Of a stretch of 64,000 nt of DNA, positions 54,673 through 62,731 are shown in pieces (the first letter of the stretch is position 1; every line of letters starts with the position of its first letter). A program made the position numbers and the translations under genes. The stretch comes from Corallincola holothuriorum. Lineage in GTDB: Bacteria > Pseudomonadota > Gammaproteobacteria > Enterobacterales > Neiellaceae. The stretch spans positions 62,001 to 126,000 of the forward strand of contig NZ_QPID01000012.1 in the NCBI RefSeq assembly GCF_003336225.1, in the 5' to 3' direction. The notes beneath the pieces were generated by a model that did not search any database, was not told where the DNA came from, and was given only the letters and a program-made list of their open reading frames with translations.

Positions 54673-56553
54673 ATGTGTGGGATAGCAGGTTTTATAGATC
54701 CTAGTGCGACAAGAGTATCGGCAGAGTCAACCATTAAGCAAATGGTTGGCCGGTTGCATCATCGAGGACCGGACAGTGCTGGACACTGGTTTTCTGAGCA
54801 TTCAGGTGTCGTACTTGGTCATGCAAGGTTAGCTGTTGTCGAATTGAGTCCCTTGGGTGCGCAGCCCATGCTTTCTTCATGTGGCCAGTACTCATTGGTG
54901 TTTAATGGTGAAATATATAATTTTCAGGAGCTTAGGCAAGAACTAGAGGGGGTGGGGGTCAATTTCATTGGCCACAGCGATACAGAAGTTCTACTCAATG
55001 GGTTTATTCGTTGGGGCTTTGAACAGACATTAAAGAAAACTGTCGGCATGTTCGCTCTGGCGCTATACGATCAGATGGAAGGGCGCCTTAAACTAGCTCG
55101 AGACCGCTTTGGTGAGAAGCCATTATATTATGGCGTTCAGCAGGGAGTGTTCCTCTTTGCGTCTGAATTGTCATCTATTCGCACGACGCCTTACTTCAAC
55201 GCCCCTATATGTGAACAAGCCTTGGCTGAATACCTCGTTTACACTCGGGTCAATGCACCACGCTCAATTTTTCGCGATATCTATAAATTGAATCCGGGTC
55301 ATTGGTTGAGTGTCGATGTGGGTACATCGGATCAGCAACCCACGAAACACTGTTACTGGGATGTGCACCAGGTGGCGCATGAAGCGAGAAAGCGCCCCGC
55401 TGCATCACGCCAAGAAGCTATAGCTAATGTTGATAGTTTGTTGCTTCAGTCCGTCAAGCAACAAATGGTGGCAGATGTACCACTTGGTGCGTTCTTATCT
55501 GGTGGTATAGATTCTTCATTGGTTGTTGCGGCGATGCAATCCGTTTCCACTAAACCAACAAAAACCTTTTCTATCGGTTTTCATGAACCAGACTTTAACG
55601 AAGCCGAACACGCTGCCAAAGTAGCAAATCATCTTGGCTGTGAGCACACTGAGCTATATGTAACAGCAGAAGATGCGCTGGCATTGGTGCCGAGAATGGC
55701 TCAAGTGTACGACGAACCTTTTGCAGATTCTTCACAGCTTCCTACTTTTTTGGTCAGTCAAATGGCGAGAAAGCATGTCACTGTTACGTTATCTGGTGAT
55801 GGTGGTGACGAGCTTTTTGGCGGGTACTCGAGATATGAAACCCTTGCCAATCGCTGGCGGAGTATCAATAAGATCCCTCCATATGCAAGAACTATACTGG
55901 CGTCGCTATTAGGAGGCGCGGCCGCAGTAACAGGTTCCAATAAGTTTGACGTGCGCAAACAATGGCTGCAGATGCCTAATCTTATCACTCTGTATGAAGA
56001 AAGTGTTTACCCTAAGCAGATGCTATCGTTGATGGAGAATCCTGTTGCGCTGTCACCTGCCCTCACCCACCTTCCGCTAGATGAAAGCGCTATGCTGTTG
56101 CACGACATTGACAGTTACATGGTTGAAGACATTTTGGTCAAGGTCGATAGGGCAGCGATGGCTAATAGCTTGGAAGGACGTATTCCGCTTCTGGATCATC
56201 GCCTAGCTGAGTATGCATTCAGTATTCCTTATCAAATGAACCAAGCTGACGGTGTCGGTAAACAAGTTCTCCGCCAATTATTATATCGCTACGTGCCACA
56301 AGATCTTGTAGATAGGCCAAAACGAGGATTTGCTGTACCAGTCGCTAAATGGCTTCGCGGTCCCCTCAGAGAGTGGGCTGAAGCGCTTATTCACTCACCT
56401 GACGCACATTTAAATCAAACACGCGTGATCCAACTTTGGAAGTTACACCTTTCAGGGAAAGATATGAGTCGTGGATTGTGGACTGTGCTGATGTTTAGAG
56501 ATTGGCTGCGATCTAGTACTGGGAGTGATGAACTTGCAATATCCAATGCCTGA
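54673..56553 (+). CDS. AsnB-type glutamine amidotransferase of the EPS locus
   Basis: A 626-residue asparagine-synthase-like enzyme. Removal of Met exposes catalytic Cys2 (MCGIAGFIDPSA). The class II glutaminase domain runs to about residue 215, with LHHRGPDSAGHW, VFNGEIYNFQELR and ARDRFGEKPLYYG. The synthetase domain has the PP-loop GAFLSGGIDSSLVVAAM near 275 and TLSGDGGDELFGGYSRYE. In EPS and O-antigen loci such enzymes often amidate sugar uronates. That fits the UDP-uronate made by the TviB-type dehydrogenase, although plain asparagine synthesis cannot be excluded. It lies 3 bases after the flippase gene. Confidence 0.9.
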   Translation: MCGIAGFIDPSATRVSAESTIKQMVGRLHHRGPDSAGHWFSEHSGVVLGHARLAVVELSPLGAQPMLSSCGQYSLVFNGEIYNFQELRQELEGVGVNFIGHSDTEVLLNGFIRWGFEQTLKKTVGMFALALYDQMEGRLKLARDRFGEKPLYYGVQQGVFLFASELSSIRTTPYFNAPICEQALAEYLVYTRVNAPRSIFRDIYKLNPGHWLSVDVGTSDQQPTKHCYWDVHQVAHEARKRPAASRQEAIANVDSLLLQSVKQQMVADVPLGAFLSGGIDSSLVVAAMQSVSTKPTKTFSIGFHEPDFNEAEHAAKVANHLGCEHTELYVTAEDALALVPRMAQVYDEPFADSSQLPTFLVSQMARKHVTVTLSGDGGDELFGGYSRYETLANRWRSINKIPPYARTILASLLGGAAAVTGSNKFDVRKQWLQMPNLITLYEESVYPKQMLSLMENPVALSPALTHLPLDESAMLLHDIDSYMVEDILVKVDRAAMANSLEGRIPLLDHRLAEYAFSIPYQMNQADGVGKQVLRQLLYRYVPQDLVDRPKRGFAVPVAKWLRGPLREWAEALIHSPDAHLNQTRVIQLWKLHLSGKDMSRGLWTVLMFRDWLRSSTGSDELAISNA

Positions 56554-57535
56554 CATCATTCAAGTCCCCTATTCAGATGAACATATAGACGGTGTTACTG
56601 ATCTCCTCGGAAATGCAGACTTTAAAAAGATCATATGGCGTTGGCAGTTTCAAGATAGGTTGAATTTTTCTCCCATCGTTTTGGTAGACCGTGATCGTCA
56701 GGTAACCGGATTTAACGGGGTCATGCCCGTTAAAGTCTCAATCGATGGTGAGATCACTGCAGCGGCTTGGAGTTGTGATTTTGTGGTCTCTCCAAAAGCC
56801 AGAAGAAAAGGTGTAGGGAAACAAGTTAAACTGGCATTGCAAGCTGAATATTCAAGAGTTATGTCTTTAGGGATCAGTGACTCTGCAGTGAAAGTCCTTA
56901 AACGAATGGGCTGGCGCAATGGTGGTCGTGTACTGGCGATGAGGCGTTTATCCCGCAAACGGCATAGCCGTGATCTGGTATGGCTTGCACTGCAAAAAGC
57001 GCTACAGTTCCTTTTTAAACGCGTTAGCAAAATAAAAGGTCAGATGGAATGGCTTGCACAACTGCCAGAAAAATCAGAAGTTGATTCGCTTAATGAAAAG
57101 ATCCTGCCTGACTACCAACGTTGTGTTATTCGAGATTACGAATATTTAAACTGGCGTTATCAGCAGCACCCTTTGGCCTCTTACCAGTTTCTTGCACTTC
57201 GAAATGAGCAAGAGCTTGCTGCATTACTTGTCTTAAAAGTAGACAAAGAGCATGTGCGCATTGTGGACTACTTGGGGCCCGGTAATGAGCGCAATATTCG
57301 GCGACATTTACTGCGTGAAGTTGATGTGCGTTTTGGCAAAAAACATATGCTTAGTTGTACATCCAGTGATGTAGATTGGCTGATTGTACTTGCGCAGTCA
57401 GGCTTCTTACCCACAGGAAAACAACGTTTTTATATCTACAGCGAAACAGATTCTCAATCTAAGGGCTGGTATTTAATGGCGGGTGACTCTGATGGAGAGT
57501 TACTACAAGCGGCAAAAGGAGCAATGCGGCAGTGA
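56528..57535 (+). CDS. GNAT-family acyltransferase
   Basis: A 335-residue protein with an N-terminal GNAT fold. The acetyl-CoA loop is FVVSPKARRKGVGKQVKLAL near residue 90-108 (R-x-x-G-x-G). KVLKRMGWRNGG is a typical later motif. The C-terminal half, with DYQRCVIRDYEYLNWRYQQH, resembles the second GNAT-like half seen in some EPS-locus acetyltransferases. It probably acylates a sugar or sugar nucleotide. The start overlaps the amidotransferase gene by 26 bases; GTG 56525 and ATG 56546 are alternatives. Confidence 0.8.
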   Translation: MNLQYPMPDIIQVPYSDEHIDGVTDLLGNADFKKIIWRWQFQDRLNFSPIVLVDRDRQVTGFNGVMPVKVSIDGEITAAAWSCDFVVSPKARRKGVGKQVKLALQAEYSRVMSLGISDSAVKVLKRMGWRNGGRVLAMRRLSRKRHSRDLVWLALQKALQFLFKRVSKIKGQMEWLAQLPEKSEVDSLNEKILPDYQRCVIRDYEYLNWRYQQHPLASYQFLALRNEQELAALLVLKVDKEHVRIVDYLGPGNERNIRRHLLREVDVRFGKKHMLSCTSSDVDWLIVLAQSGFLPTGKQRFYIYSETDSQSKGWYLMAGDSDGELLQAAKGAMRQ

Positions 57536-58419
57536 TAGAGTCTAAGTCACCTAAAGTTTCAGTCATTATCCCAACATATAATCGAGCTGAGTTCATTCTT
57601 GAAGCGATCCACAGCGTGTTCGCCCAAGACTACACAAACATAGAGATTATCATTATTGATGATGGCTCAACGGATGAAACCGCAGAGCTACTTGCCCCCT
57701 ATATAGAGCAAGGCAAAGTGCTCTATAGATACCAAGAAAATCAGCGCCAATGTGTCGCTAGAAATAACGCGATGTCTATCGCAACGGGGGAGCTCTGGTG
57801 CTTCCTTGATTCAGACAACCGATGGTTGCCCGGAAAGCTTAAAACGCAAGTCACCTATATGCAGACTAATCCCTCTGTCGATATTGTTTATGGCGACAAC
57901 CAACTTATTGATGACGAAGGCAAGATCACTAGCCAAAAGAATATGCGCCGACATAGTGGACGAATTTATCCCGAAATGCTTCGAGATAACTGCGTATCTA
58001 TGAATACGGTAATGGCACGGGCTGAGTGCTTTAAACGACATGGTACTTTTGATCCTAGCTTTAAAGTTGCAGATGATTATGAGCTTTGGCTGCGGTTGTC
58101 TGCCCATTATGAGTTCATCTACTTGCCGATTTTTTTCGCACAGTACCGAGTCATGGAAGATCAAATTTCATCGGACAAAGAACGCCGTTTTCTTTCTAAC
58201 GAACGCGCACTGATGAAGTTCCAACAGCAAAACCCTAATTTGTTGCGCCAATCAGAGTGGGATGCAGTATTCGCTTTCTTTTATACTCGCTGGGCGAGAG
58301 TACGTTATGTCAAATCTGATGTGTCAGGCATGAAGCAGATGCTAAATAAAGCTCTTCATTATCAGTGGCATAATAAGTACGTTTGGCGTGCCATTTTAAA
58401 GTGGCTTCTAAGAAGGTGA
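57532..58419 (+). CDS. Family 2 glycosyltransferase
   Basis: A 295-residue GT-A enzyme, recognisable from KVSVIIPTYNRAEFILEAIH, EIIIIDDGSTDETAELL, CVARNNAMSIATGELWCFL and the metal site DSDNRWLPGKLK. VADDYELWLRLS corresponds to the conserved ED region. It begins with GTG overlapping the preceding stop (GTGA). It is similar in layout to the GT2 enzyme at 47658-48536 but clearly distinct in sequence, so each probably adds a different sugar. Confidence 0.9.
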   Translation: MIESKSPKVSVIIPTYNRAEFILEAIHSVFAQDYTNIEIIIIDDGSTDETAELLAPYIEQGKVLYRYQENQRQCVARNNAMSIATGELWCFLDSDNRWLPGKLKTQVTYMQTNPSVDIVYGDNQLIDDEGKITSQKNMRRHSGRIYPEMLRDNCVSMNTVMARAECFKRHGTFDPSFKVADDYELWLRLSAHYEFIYLPIFFAQYRVMEDQISSDKERRFLSNERALMKFQQQNPNLLRQSEWDAVFAFFYTRWARVRYVKSDVSGMKQMLNKALHYQWHNKYVWRAILKWLLRR

Positions 58420-59558
58420 ATAAATTCAACGACTCCTCCTATTTGTTGGTAGAAACTATAGATGAGCCCAGCTTTCATCAGTTAAGGGATGAGTGGGAGC
58501 GCTTGCATCAACGTTCTGATGCAGACCCTCTATTTTTGAGCTGGGCATGGAATTGGAGTTGGTGGGAATCTTGGAACCAAGCTTTAAAGCTCGAGCTCTT
58601 ATTGATCACTGTTCGGACGATTGAGGGAGAATTAGTTGGTATTGCGCCATTGTATCGGCATAGCGTCAACTATATGGGAGTTTCTGGAGTCACCCGAATT
58701 CAAAGTGTTGGCAATGCATGGGGCATTTCTCCAACGGTAAGAAGTGAGTATATGGGGTTAATAGTTGACCCAGCACTTGAATTACAAGTTTACCAGTCAA
58801 TCTGGCGCTACCTGCTATCAGAAGTGCACTGGGATGAACTGATTCTGTGTGATCTTGACAAAGAAACCCGCGGCTATCGAATTTTTGCCGCATTAGCACG
58901 AATGAATGGAATGGTATTTGAACAGGCCTCAGAGGACGTGGGGGTGAAGGTCAATATAAGTGGGACTTTCCGTAATTATTTACAGCAGTTAGGAAGGAAT
59001 ACCCGGCTTAAGCTATATAACCGCCGCAATAGACTCGAAGAAAACAGCATAACCGAGCATATTCGCGTCAAGCCAGAGCAATATCCTCAATTTTTCGAGA
59101 AGCTCAACGAGTTGCATGCTACTCGCTGGAAAAAAGGTTGTTACACGGGACTAAGTGAGCAATTTCATCTCAAGCTGCTATCGTTTTTACCTGATAGCAA
59201 TGTACATTGTATGTTGATGAAACATGATGGTCAGATGATATCGGCACTATATGACCTTGAATGCAGAGGCAAGCGTTACAACCTCCAAGCAGGATATTTT
59301 GAAAACTATCACTCTAAGGTTTCACTCGGTACTTTACATTTGGGCTACGGAATTGAAGAGGCTTGGAACACTTCGAGCTGCGTTAGTTATGATCTCTTAG
59401 CAGGTTCTGGCAAACACTCTTTTTACAAAAAGCACCTTAGCAAAAAGCTAACCCAATTTGCGACCGTCAGGATAACTCGTCTAAAAAAACGGTTTGCGTT
59501 GTACAAATTTTTTGAACGCTTACCAGCGAAATTACGTAAAAAATTGCTCTGGCGCTAG
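58416..59558 (+). CDS. CelD/BcsL-type (FemAB-like) acyltransferase
   Basis: A 380-residue protein of the CelD/BcsL GNAT superfamily, common in EPS and cellulose loci. Diagnostic phrases are WERLHQRSDADPLFLSWAWN, WWESWN, TRLKLYNRRNRLEE, ELHATRWKKGCY and YDLECRGKRYNLQAGYF near the C-terminus. The GTG at 58416 overlaps the upstream TGA, the same GTGA junction used by three neighbouring genes, and gives a normal N-terminus. A FemAB-like protein is a standard member of exosortase-A loci, but this one looks closer to CelD than to the XrtA-specific form. It is the last EPS gene before the insertion sequence. Confidence 0.84.
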   Translation: MNKFNDSSYLLVETIDEPSFHQLRDEWERLHQRSDADPLFLSWAWNWSWWESWNQALKLELLLITVRTIEGELVGIAPLYRHSVNYMGVSGVTRIQSVGNAWGISPTVRSEYMGLIVDPALELQVYQSIWRYLLSEVHWDELILCDLDKETRGYRIFAALARMNGMVFEQASEDVGVKVNISGTFRNYLQQLGRNTRLKLYNRRNRLEENSITEHIRVKPEQYPQFFEKLNELHATRWKKGCYTGLSEQFHLKLLSFLPDSNVHCMLMKHDGQMISALYDLECRGKRYNLQAGYFENYHSKVSLGTLHLGYGIEEAWNTSSCVSYDLLAGSGKHSFYKKHLSKKLTQFATVRITRLKKRFALYKFFERLPAKLRKKLLWR

Positions 59559-59681
59559 AGTAGATCTGTACTGTTTAAGTCCAATTGAGCAGGATTTTGT
59601 AAAAAACCCTGGAGTATCATCCCGCCACACTTGTCATCATGTAGCTGTTCTTGGCTTAGCTGCAGCGCGATTTCAGATAAT

Positions 59682-59693
59682 AAGTGCAACGTT
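59682..59693 (+). repeat. Left terminal inverted repeat of the IS30-family element
   Basis: AAGTGCAACGTT is repeated in inverted orientation at 60724-60735, 77 bases before the transposase start. Confidence 0.75.
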
Positions 59694-59769
59694 TATGGTT
59701 GAACGGCGAGAGGTAGCCAACTGCTAACAGTGGTACGCTTCTCATCGCCAAAATCAAAGCAGTTGTACC

Positions 59770-60720
59770 ATGAACTATCAGCAGTTGACTGAGGGCAAAC
59801 GATACCAGATTTCAGCCCTCTTGGCGCAAGGTTGCTCACAAGCAGTTATCGCCAGAACAATTAGTGTTTCAGCATCGACCGTGTCTCGAGAACTTCAGCG
59901 CAATCGGACGACCGATGATGAGTATCAACCGGCAGAGGCTCAACAGCAGTGTCAGTCCAGACGTACTGGCGCGGCTAAGTATCGGATCCCCGTTGAGACG
60001 ATCGACTTCGTTGAGTTGATGCTCTCGCAAGAGTGGAGTCCAGAACAGATCAGTGCTGTCAGTTCCCGTGTTGATATGCCAGTCAGTCATGAATGGATAT
60101 ACCAGCATGTGGCTAATGACAAAGCCCATGGCGGTAAGCTTTACAAGTCATTACGTCAGGGACACAAACGTTACCGAAAAGGGAAGAACAGCAAGCGCTG
60201 CGTTATCCCGGAGCCAGTATCGATAGATGAACGACCTTCAATTGTGGGTACCAGAGAACGATTCGGTGACTGGGAAATAGACACCGTATTGGGCAGACAA
60301 GGAACGGGCGCCATGGTCACTATTGCTGAGCGAAAAAGTCGGTTCTACCTAGTGAAGAAAGTTCAAGCTAAAACAGCCGCAGAGGTTCGTGATGCAACGA
60401 TCGACATGCTTAAGCCCTATGCTGCTTTTGTTCATACCATTACAGCGGACAACGGCTCTGAGTTTGTTGAACATCAGGCGATCGCCAACGCATTGGATGC
60501 TGATATCTACTTTGCTCATCCCTACTCATCTTGGGAGCGGGGACTGAACGAGAGCTTCAATGGCCTGCTACGTCAGTACATTCCGAAAGGAACAGACTTA
60601 CGGCTAGTGACAGATGAGGATGTGCTGCGAGCGCAGACGCGATTAAACGAGAGACCGAGGAAATGCCTCGACTTCAAGCAGCCCAAAGCAGTGTTTGAAT
60701 CACTGTGTCAGGCTGCATAG
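59770..60720 (+). CDS. IS30-family transposase
   Basis: A 316-residue DDE transposase. An N-terminal helix-turn-helix (LLAQGCSQAVIARTISVSAS, then TVSRELQRN) is typical of IS30. The catalytic triad is visible as the first Asp in FGDWEIDTVLG, the second in TADNGSEFVEH and the Glu in GLNESFNGLLRQYIPKG. The end, LNERPRKCLDFKQPKAVFE, is also standard. The frame is intact from ATG to stop, so the element may still be mobile. Confidence 0.96.
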   Translation: MNYQQLTEGKRYQISALLAQGCSQAVIARTISVSASTVSRELQRNRTTDDEYQPAEAQQQCQSRRTGAAKYRIPVETIDFVELMLSQEWSPEQISAVSSRVDMPVSHEWIYQHVANDKAHGGKLYKSLRQGHKRYRKGKNSKRCVIPEPVSIDERPSIVGTRERFGDWEIDTVLGRQGTGAMVTIAERKSRFYLVKKVQAKTAAEVRDATIDMLKPYAAFVHTITADNGSEFVEHQAIANALDADIYFAHPYSSWERGLNESFNGLLRQYIPKGTDLRLVTDEDVLRAQTRLNERPRKCLDFKQPKAVFESLCQAA

Positions 60721-60723
60721 GCG

Positions 60724-60735
60724 AACGTTGCACTT
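60724..60735 (-). repeat. Right terminal inverted repeat of the IS30-family element
   Basis: AACGTTGCACTT is the exact reverse complement of the left end and begins 4 bases after the transposase stop. Confidence 0.75.
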
Positions 60736-61071
60736 CGGAGTTGAATTCGCGCAGTACCTAGTTAAATCGCTACGGACAACGGCTTTCATCGCCGCAGTAC
60801 CCCTGCACAGGACGCTCTGCGCAACAACAAGCTAAGATTGCTCAGGCGAAATATCAGGAGAATAGCCTTTACCAACGTTCATCAACTGCATTTCTCGCGG
60901 CGTATCACTTCAAAGCAGATAACGAGAATTAGTGCGCCGGCCTAAGCATTATCGGCAAGAAAATCAATTAGACAAAAAAATAGAAGGTCCCGAATAGGAA
61001 ATTAGTGAGTTCAGTGTCTAAACTAAAACTTATGTATGAAAGCAAAAGGCCCTATTTAGATGGGAGTGCAC
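60736..61071. other. Intergenic region after the insertion sequence
   Basis: About 335 bases with no supported gene. Short open frames exist but have no ribosome-binding site or recognisable product. It may hold remains of sequence disrupted by the insertion. The promoter of the downstream lipoprotein gene should lie in its last 100 bases, which are AT-rich. Confidence 0.4.
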
Positions 61072-62328
61072 ATGAAATTTTTTCAACAGATTGGTTTAGT
61101 GCTGTTGTTAGCTACGCTAGCTGGGTGTGCTACTACAGATAGTGGAGCTCTACCACCAACGGCTTCAGGCCATGAGCCTACCGGAAAAGCCCAAGCCGAA
61201 GTTTGGGAGAATATAAGCGGGGGCCAATTACCTACACTCTATAGTGCACCAGACTACCCCGACGCCCCCACTCGTAATGTCGAAATAAGTCGACTCGAAT
61301 ACAAAGCCGCTATAGCGAATCACGGTGTTAGGGTCCGCGCTTACATTTATCCGCCAGAGGATGGGGAATACCTTTTCAAACTTTATGGAACTAAAACTGC
61401 AGAGCTTTGGGTATCAAAAAGTGAACTGAGCAATGACAAAGTCAAACTAGTTCAACTTCCTAGCCCAGAAGGGAGTACGGCTGAAGCAAAATGGAAGGTC
61501 AAACTAGAGGCCGAAAAGCGCTATTACATAGAAATTTTGCAATCGGGCACAACTAAGTACGAATCTTTTACTGCACGCTGGATCATACCTAGCAAAGGAT
61601 ATTGGACCAAAATCAACGAAATTTCTCCATATGTTCCCGAGTTAGAGCCCGAACTGGATGAAGAGTTTATTGCCGCATACAAAATGGGATACCAAGAAGG
61701 CTATGGCGACTCTGCAGAGGGGCTAGACTTTGATGATGATTATCCACCGATGGATACAGATGGTGATGGCGTTCCTGATAAGTGGGAGCTAATGTTCGGG
61801 TATGATCCAAACGACTATTACGATATGGGTTATGACGATGATCAAGATGGCTTGACTGGATATGAAGAATATTCATTCGGCACCTCACCGCTTAACGCAG
61901 ATAGTAATGGCGATGGAAAGTTAGATGGCCAGCATGTGGCTGACGGAACCGACCCCACAGCCGGTGGTGATAGCCCTATACTCCCCACTGACCCAGTAGA
62001 TCCCACTGAACCGGTAGATCCCACGGATCCCACCGAACCAGTAGACCCGCCCAGTGAAGAGGAAGCATCAATGCTTGTCTCTTGGGTTACGCCAACGACT
62101 AGAATTGATGGCTCGGACCTCCGTCCAGATGAAATAAAAGAATTTGTTATTCGTTACGGTACCTCAGAAGACACACTAACTAACGACGTAACAGTTCCAG
62201 ATCCAGCAGCAACAAGCCATACAATTAAAGAGTTGACACCTGGAACGTACTATATCTCGATCACTGTCTATGATATCGAAGGTAATTCGAGCGTAGCATC
62301 TAATGTTAAAATGCTACAGGCTGAGTAA
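61072..62328 (+). CDS. Modular surface lipoprotein: beta-sandwich, TSP3-like calcium repeats, fibronectin III
   Basis: A 418-residue lipoprotein. GGGAG 5 bases before the ATG supports this start over one 12 bases upstream. The signal peptide ends in lipobox LAGC. Residues about 45-180 form a beta-rich domain resembling PA14 (VRAYIYPPEDGEYLFKLYG, AELWVSKSE, YYIEILQSG). Around 220-290 are thrombospondin type 3-like calcium motifs (DTDGDGVPDKWELMFGYDPN, DDDQDGLTGYEEYSFGTSP, DSNGDGKLDG). A proline linker made of repeated DPTEPVDP units follows, then a fibronectin type III-like domain from about 335 (LVSWVTPTTRIDG to GTYYISITVYDIEGNSS). It is likely an adhesin or a polysaccharide-binding surface protein; no enzyme motif is seen. 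Confidence 0.8.
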   Translation: MKFFQQIGLVLLLATLAGCATTDSGALPPTASGHEPTGKAQAEVWENISGGQLPTLYSAPDYPDAPTRNVEISRLEYKAAIANHGVRVRAYIYPPEDGEYLFKLYGTKTAELWVSKSELSNDKVKLVQLPSPEGSTAEAKWKVKLEAEKRYYIEILQSGTTKYESFTARWIIPSKGYWTKINEISPYVPELEPELDEEFIAAYKMGYQEGYGDSAEGLDFDDDYPPMDTDGDGVPDKWELMFGYDPNDYYDMGYDDDQDGLTGYEEYSFGTSPLNADSNGDGKLDGQHVADGTDPTAGGDSPILPTDPVDPTEPVDPTDPTEPVDPPSEEEASMLVSWVTPTTRIDGSDLRPDEIKEFVIRYGTSEDTLTNDVTVPDPAATSHTIKELTPGTYYISITVYDIEGNSSVASNVKMLQAE

Positions 62329-62731
62329 CTGATCACACAGGCGAATAGAAAGGGGAATATTCCCTTTCTATTCTGTCAGTCGAAGCGATAAGGCTGCAGT
62401 ATTGTTGGCAATGATCAATCTTTAGAACGACCAGAATAGAGAATTATACAGCTTAGTACTCCCCTAAGTTTAGTAGTCAACAGAGCTGAGAATAAAAGGT
62501 GTTAATCAATTAAGAGCAAAAGAATTTGGGGATAGGGGCCTTTGAAGTAGCTTGGCTTTCTGACTAGGCCAGCTTGAACCGCAAACAGCATCATCGTAAA
62601 TAAACGTCGTTGACCCTGCTTTTCCAAACATAAAAATGATCAGCTCAAGCGCTAACCAAAAGAGATTTGATTATGCTCTTAATACAAACGCCACTACAAC
62701 GAATACCTCTATAGTTCCAAGCTACCGCTGT
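62329..62731. other. Intergenic region between convergent lipoprotein and acyltransferase genes
   Basis: About 400 bases of AT-rich sequence without a supported gene. It contains a strong hairpin at 62343-62373. The rest shows no recognised element. Confidence 0.45.
62343..62373 (+). terminator. Strong hairpin after the modular lipoprotein gene
   Basis: GAATAGAAAGGG pairs perfectly with CCCTTTCTATTC across a 7-base loop, 14 bases past the lipoprotein stop. There is no T run after it, so it is a terminator-like stem rather than a certain rho-independent terminator. Confidence 0.55.

Larger units (their letters stand above)
59682..60735 (+). mobile_element. IS30-family insertion sequence
   Basis: An element of about 1054 bases containing one transposase gene. 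Its ends carry the 12-base perfect inverted repeat AAGTGCAACGTT (59682-59693; reverse complement at 60724-60735). Beyond 12 bases the two ends diverge. No target-site duplication is evident: the left flank reads CAGATAAT and the right flank CGGAGTTG. The element sits at the 3' edge of the EPS gene set. Confidence 0.82.

Noticed and set aside
59494-59727. A small gene at the junction of the CelD-like gene and the insertion sequence
   Set aside because: It overlaps the CelD-like gene in another frame, runs into the IS end and has no ribosome-binding site or recognisable product.
61976-62052. Short tandem repeats as a CRISPR-like or regulatory array
   Set aside because: They are codon repeats encoding the DPTEPVDP linker inside the lipoprotein gene, with no spacers.
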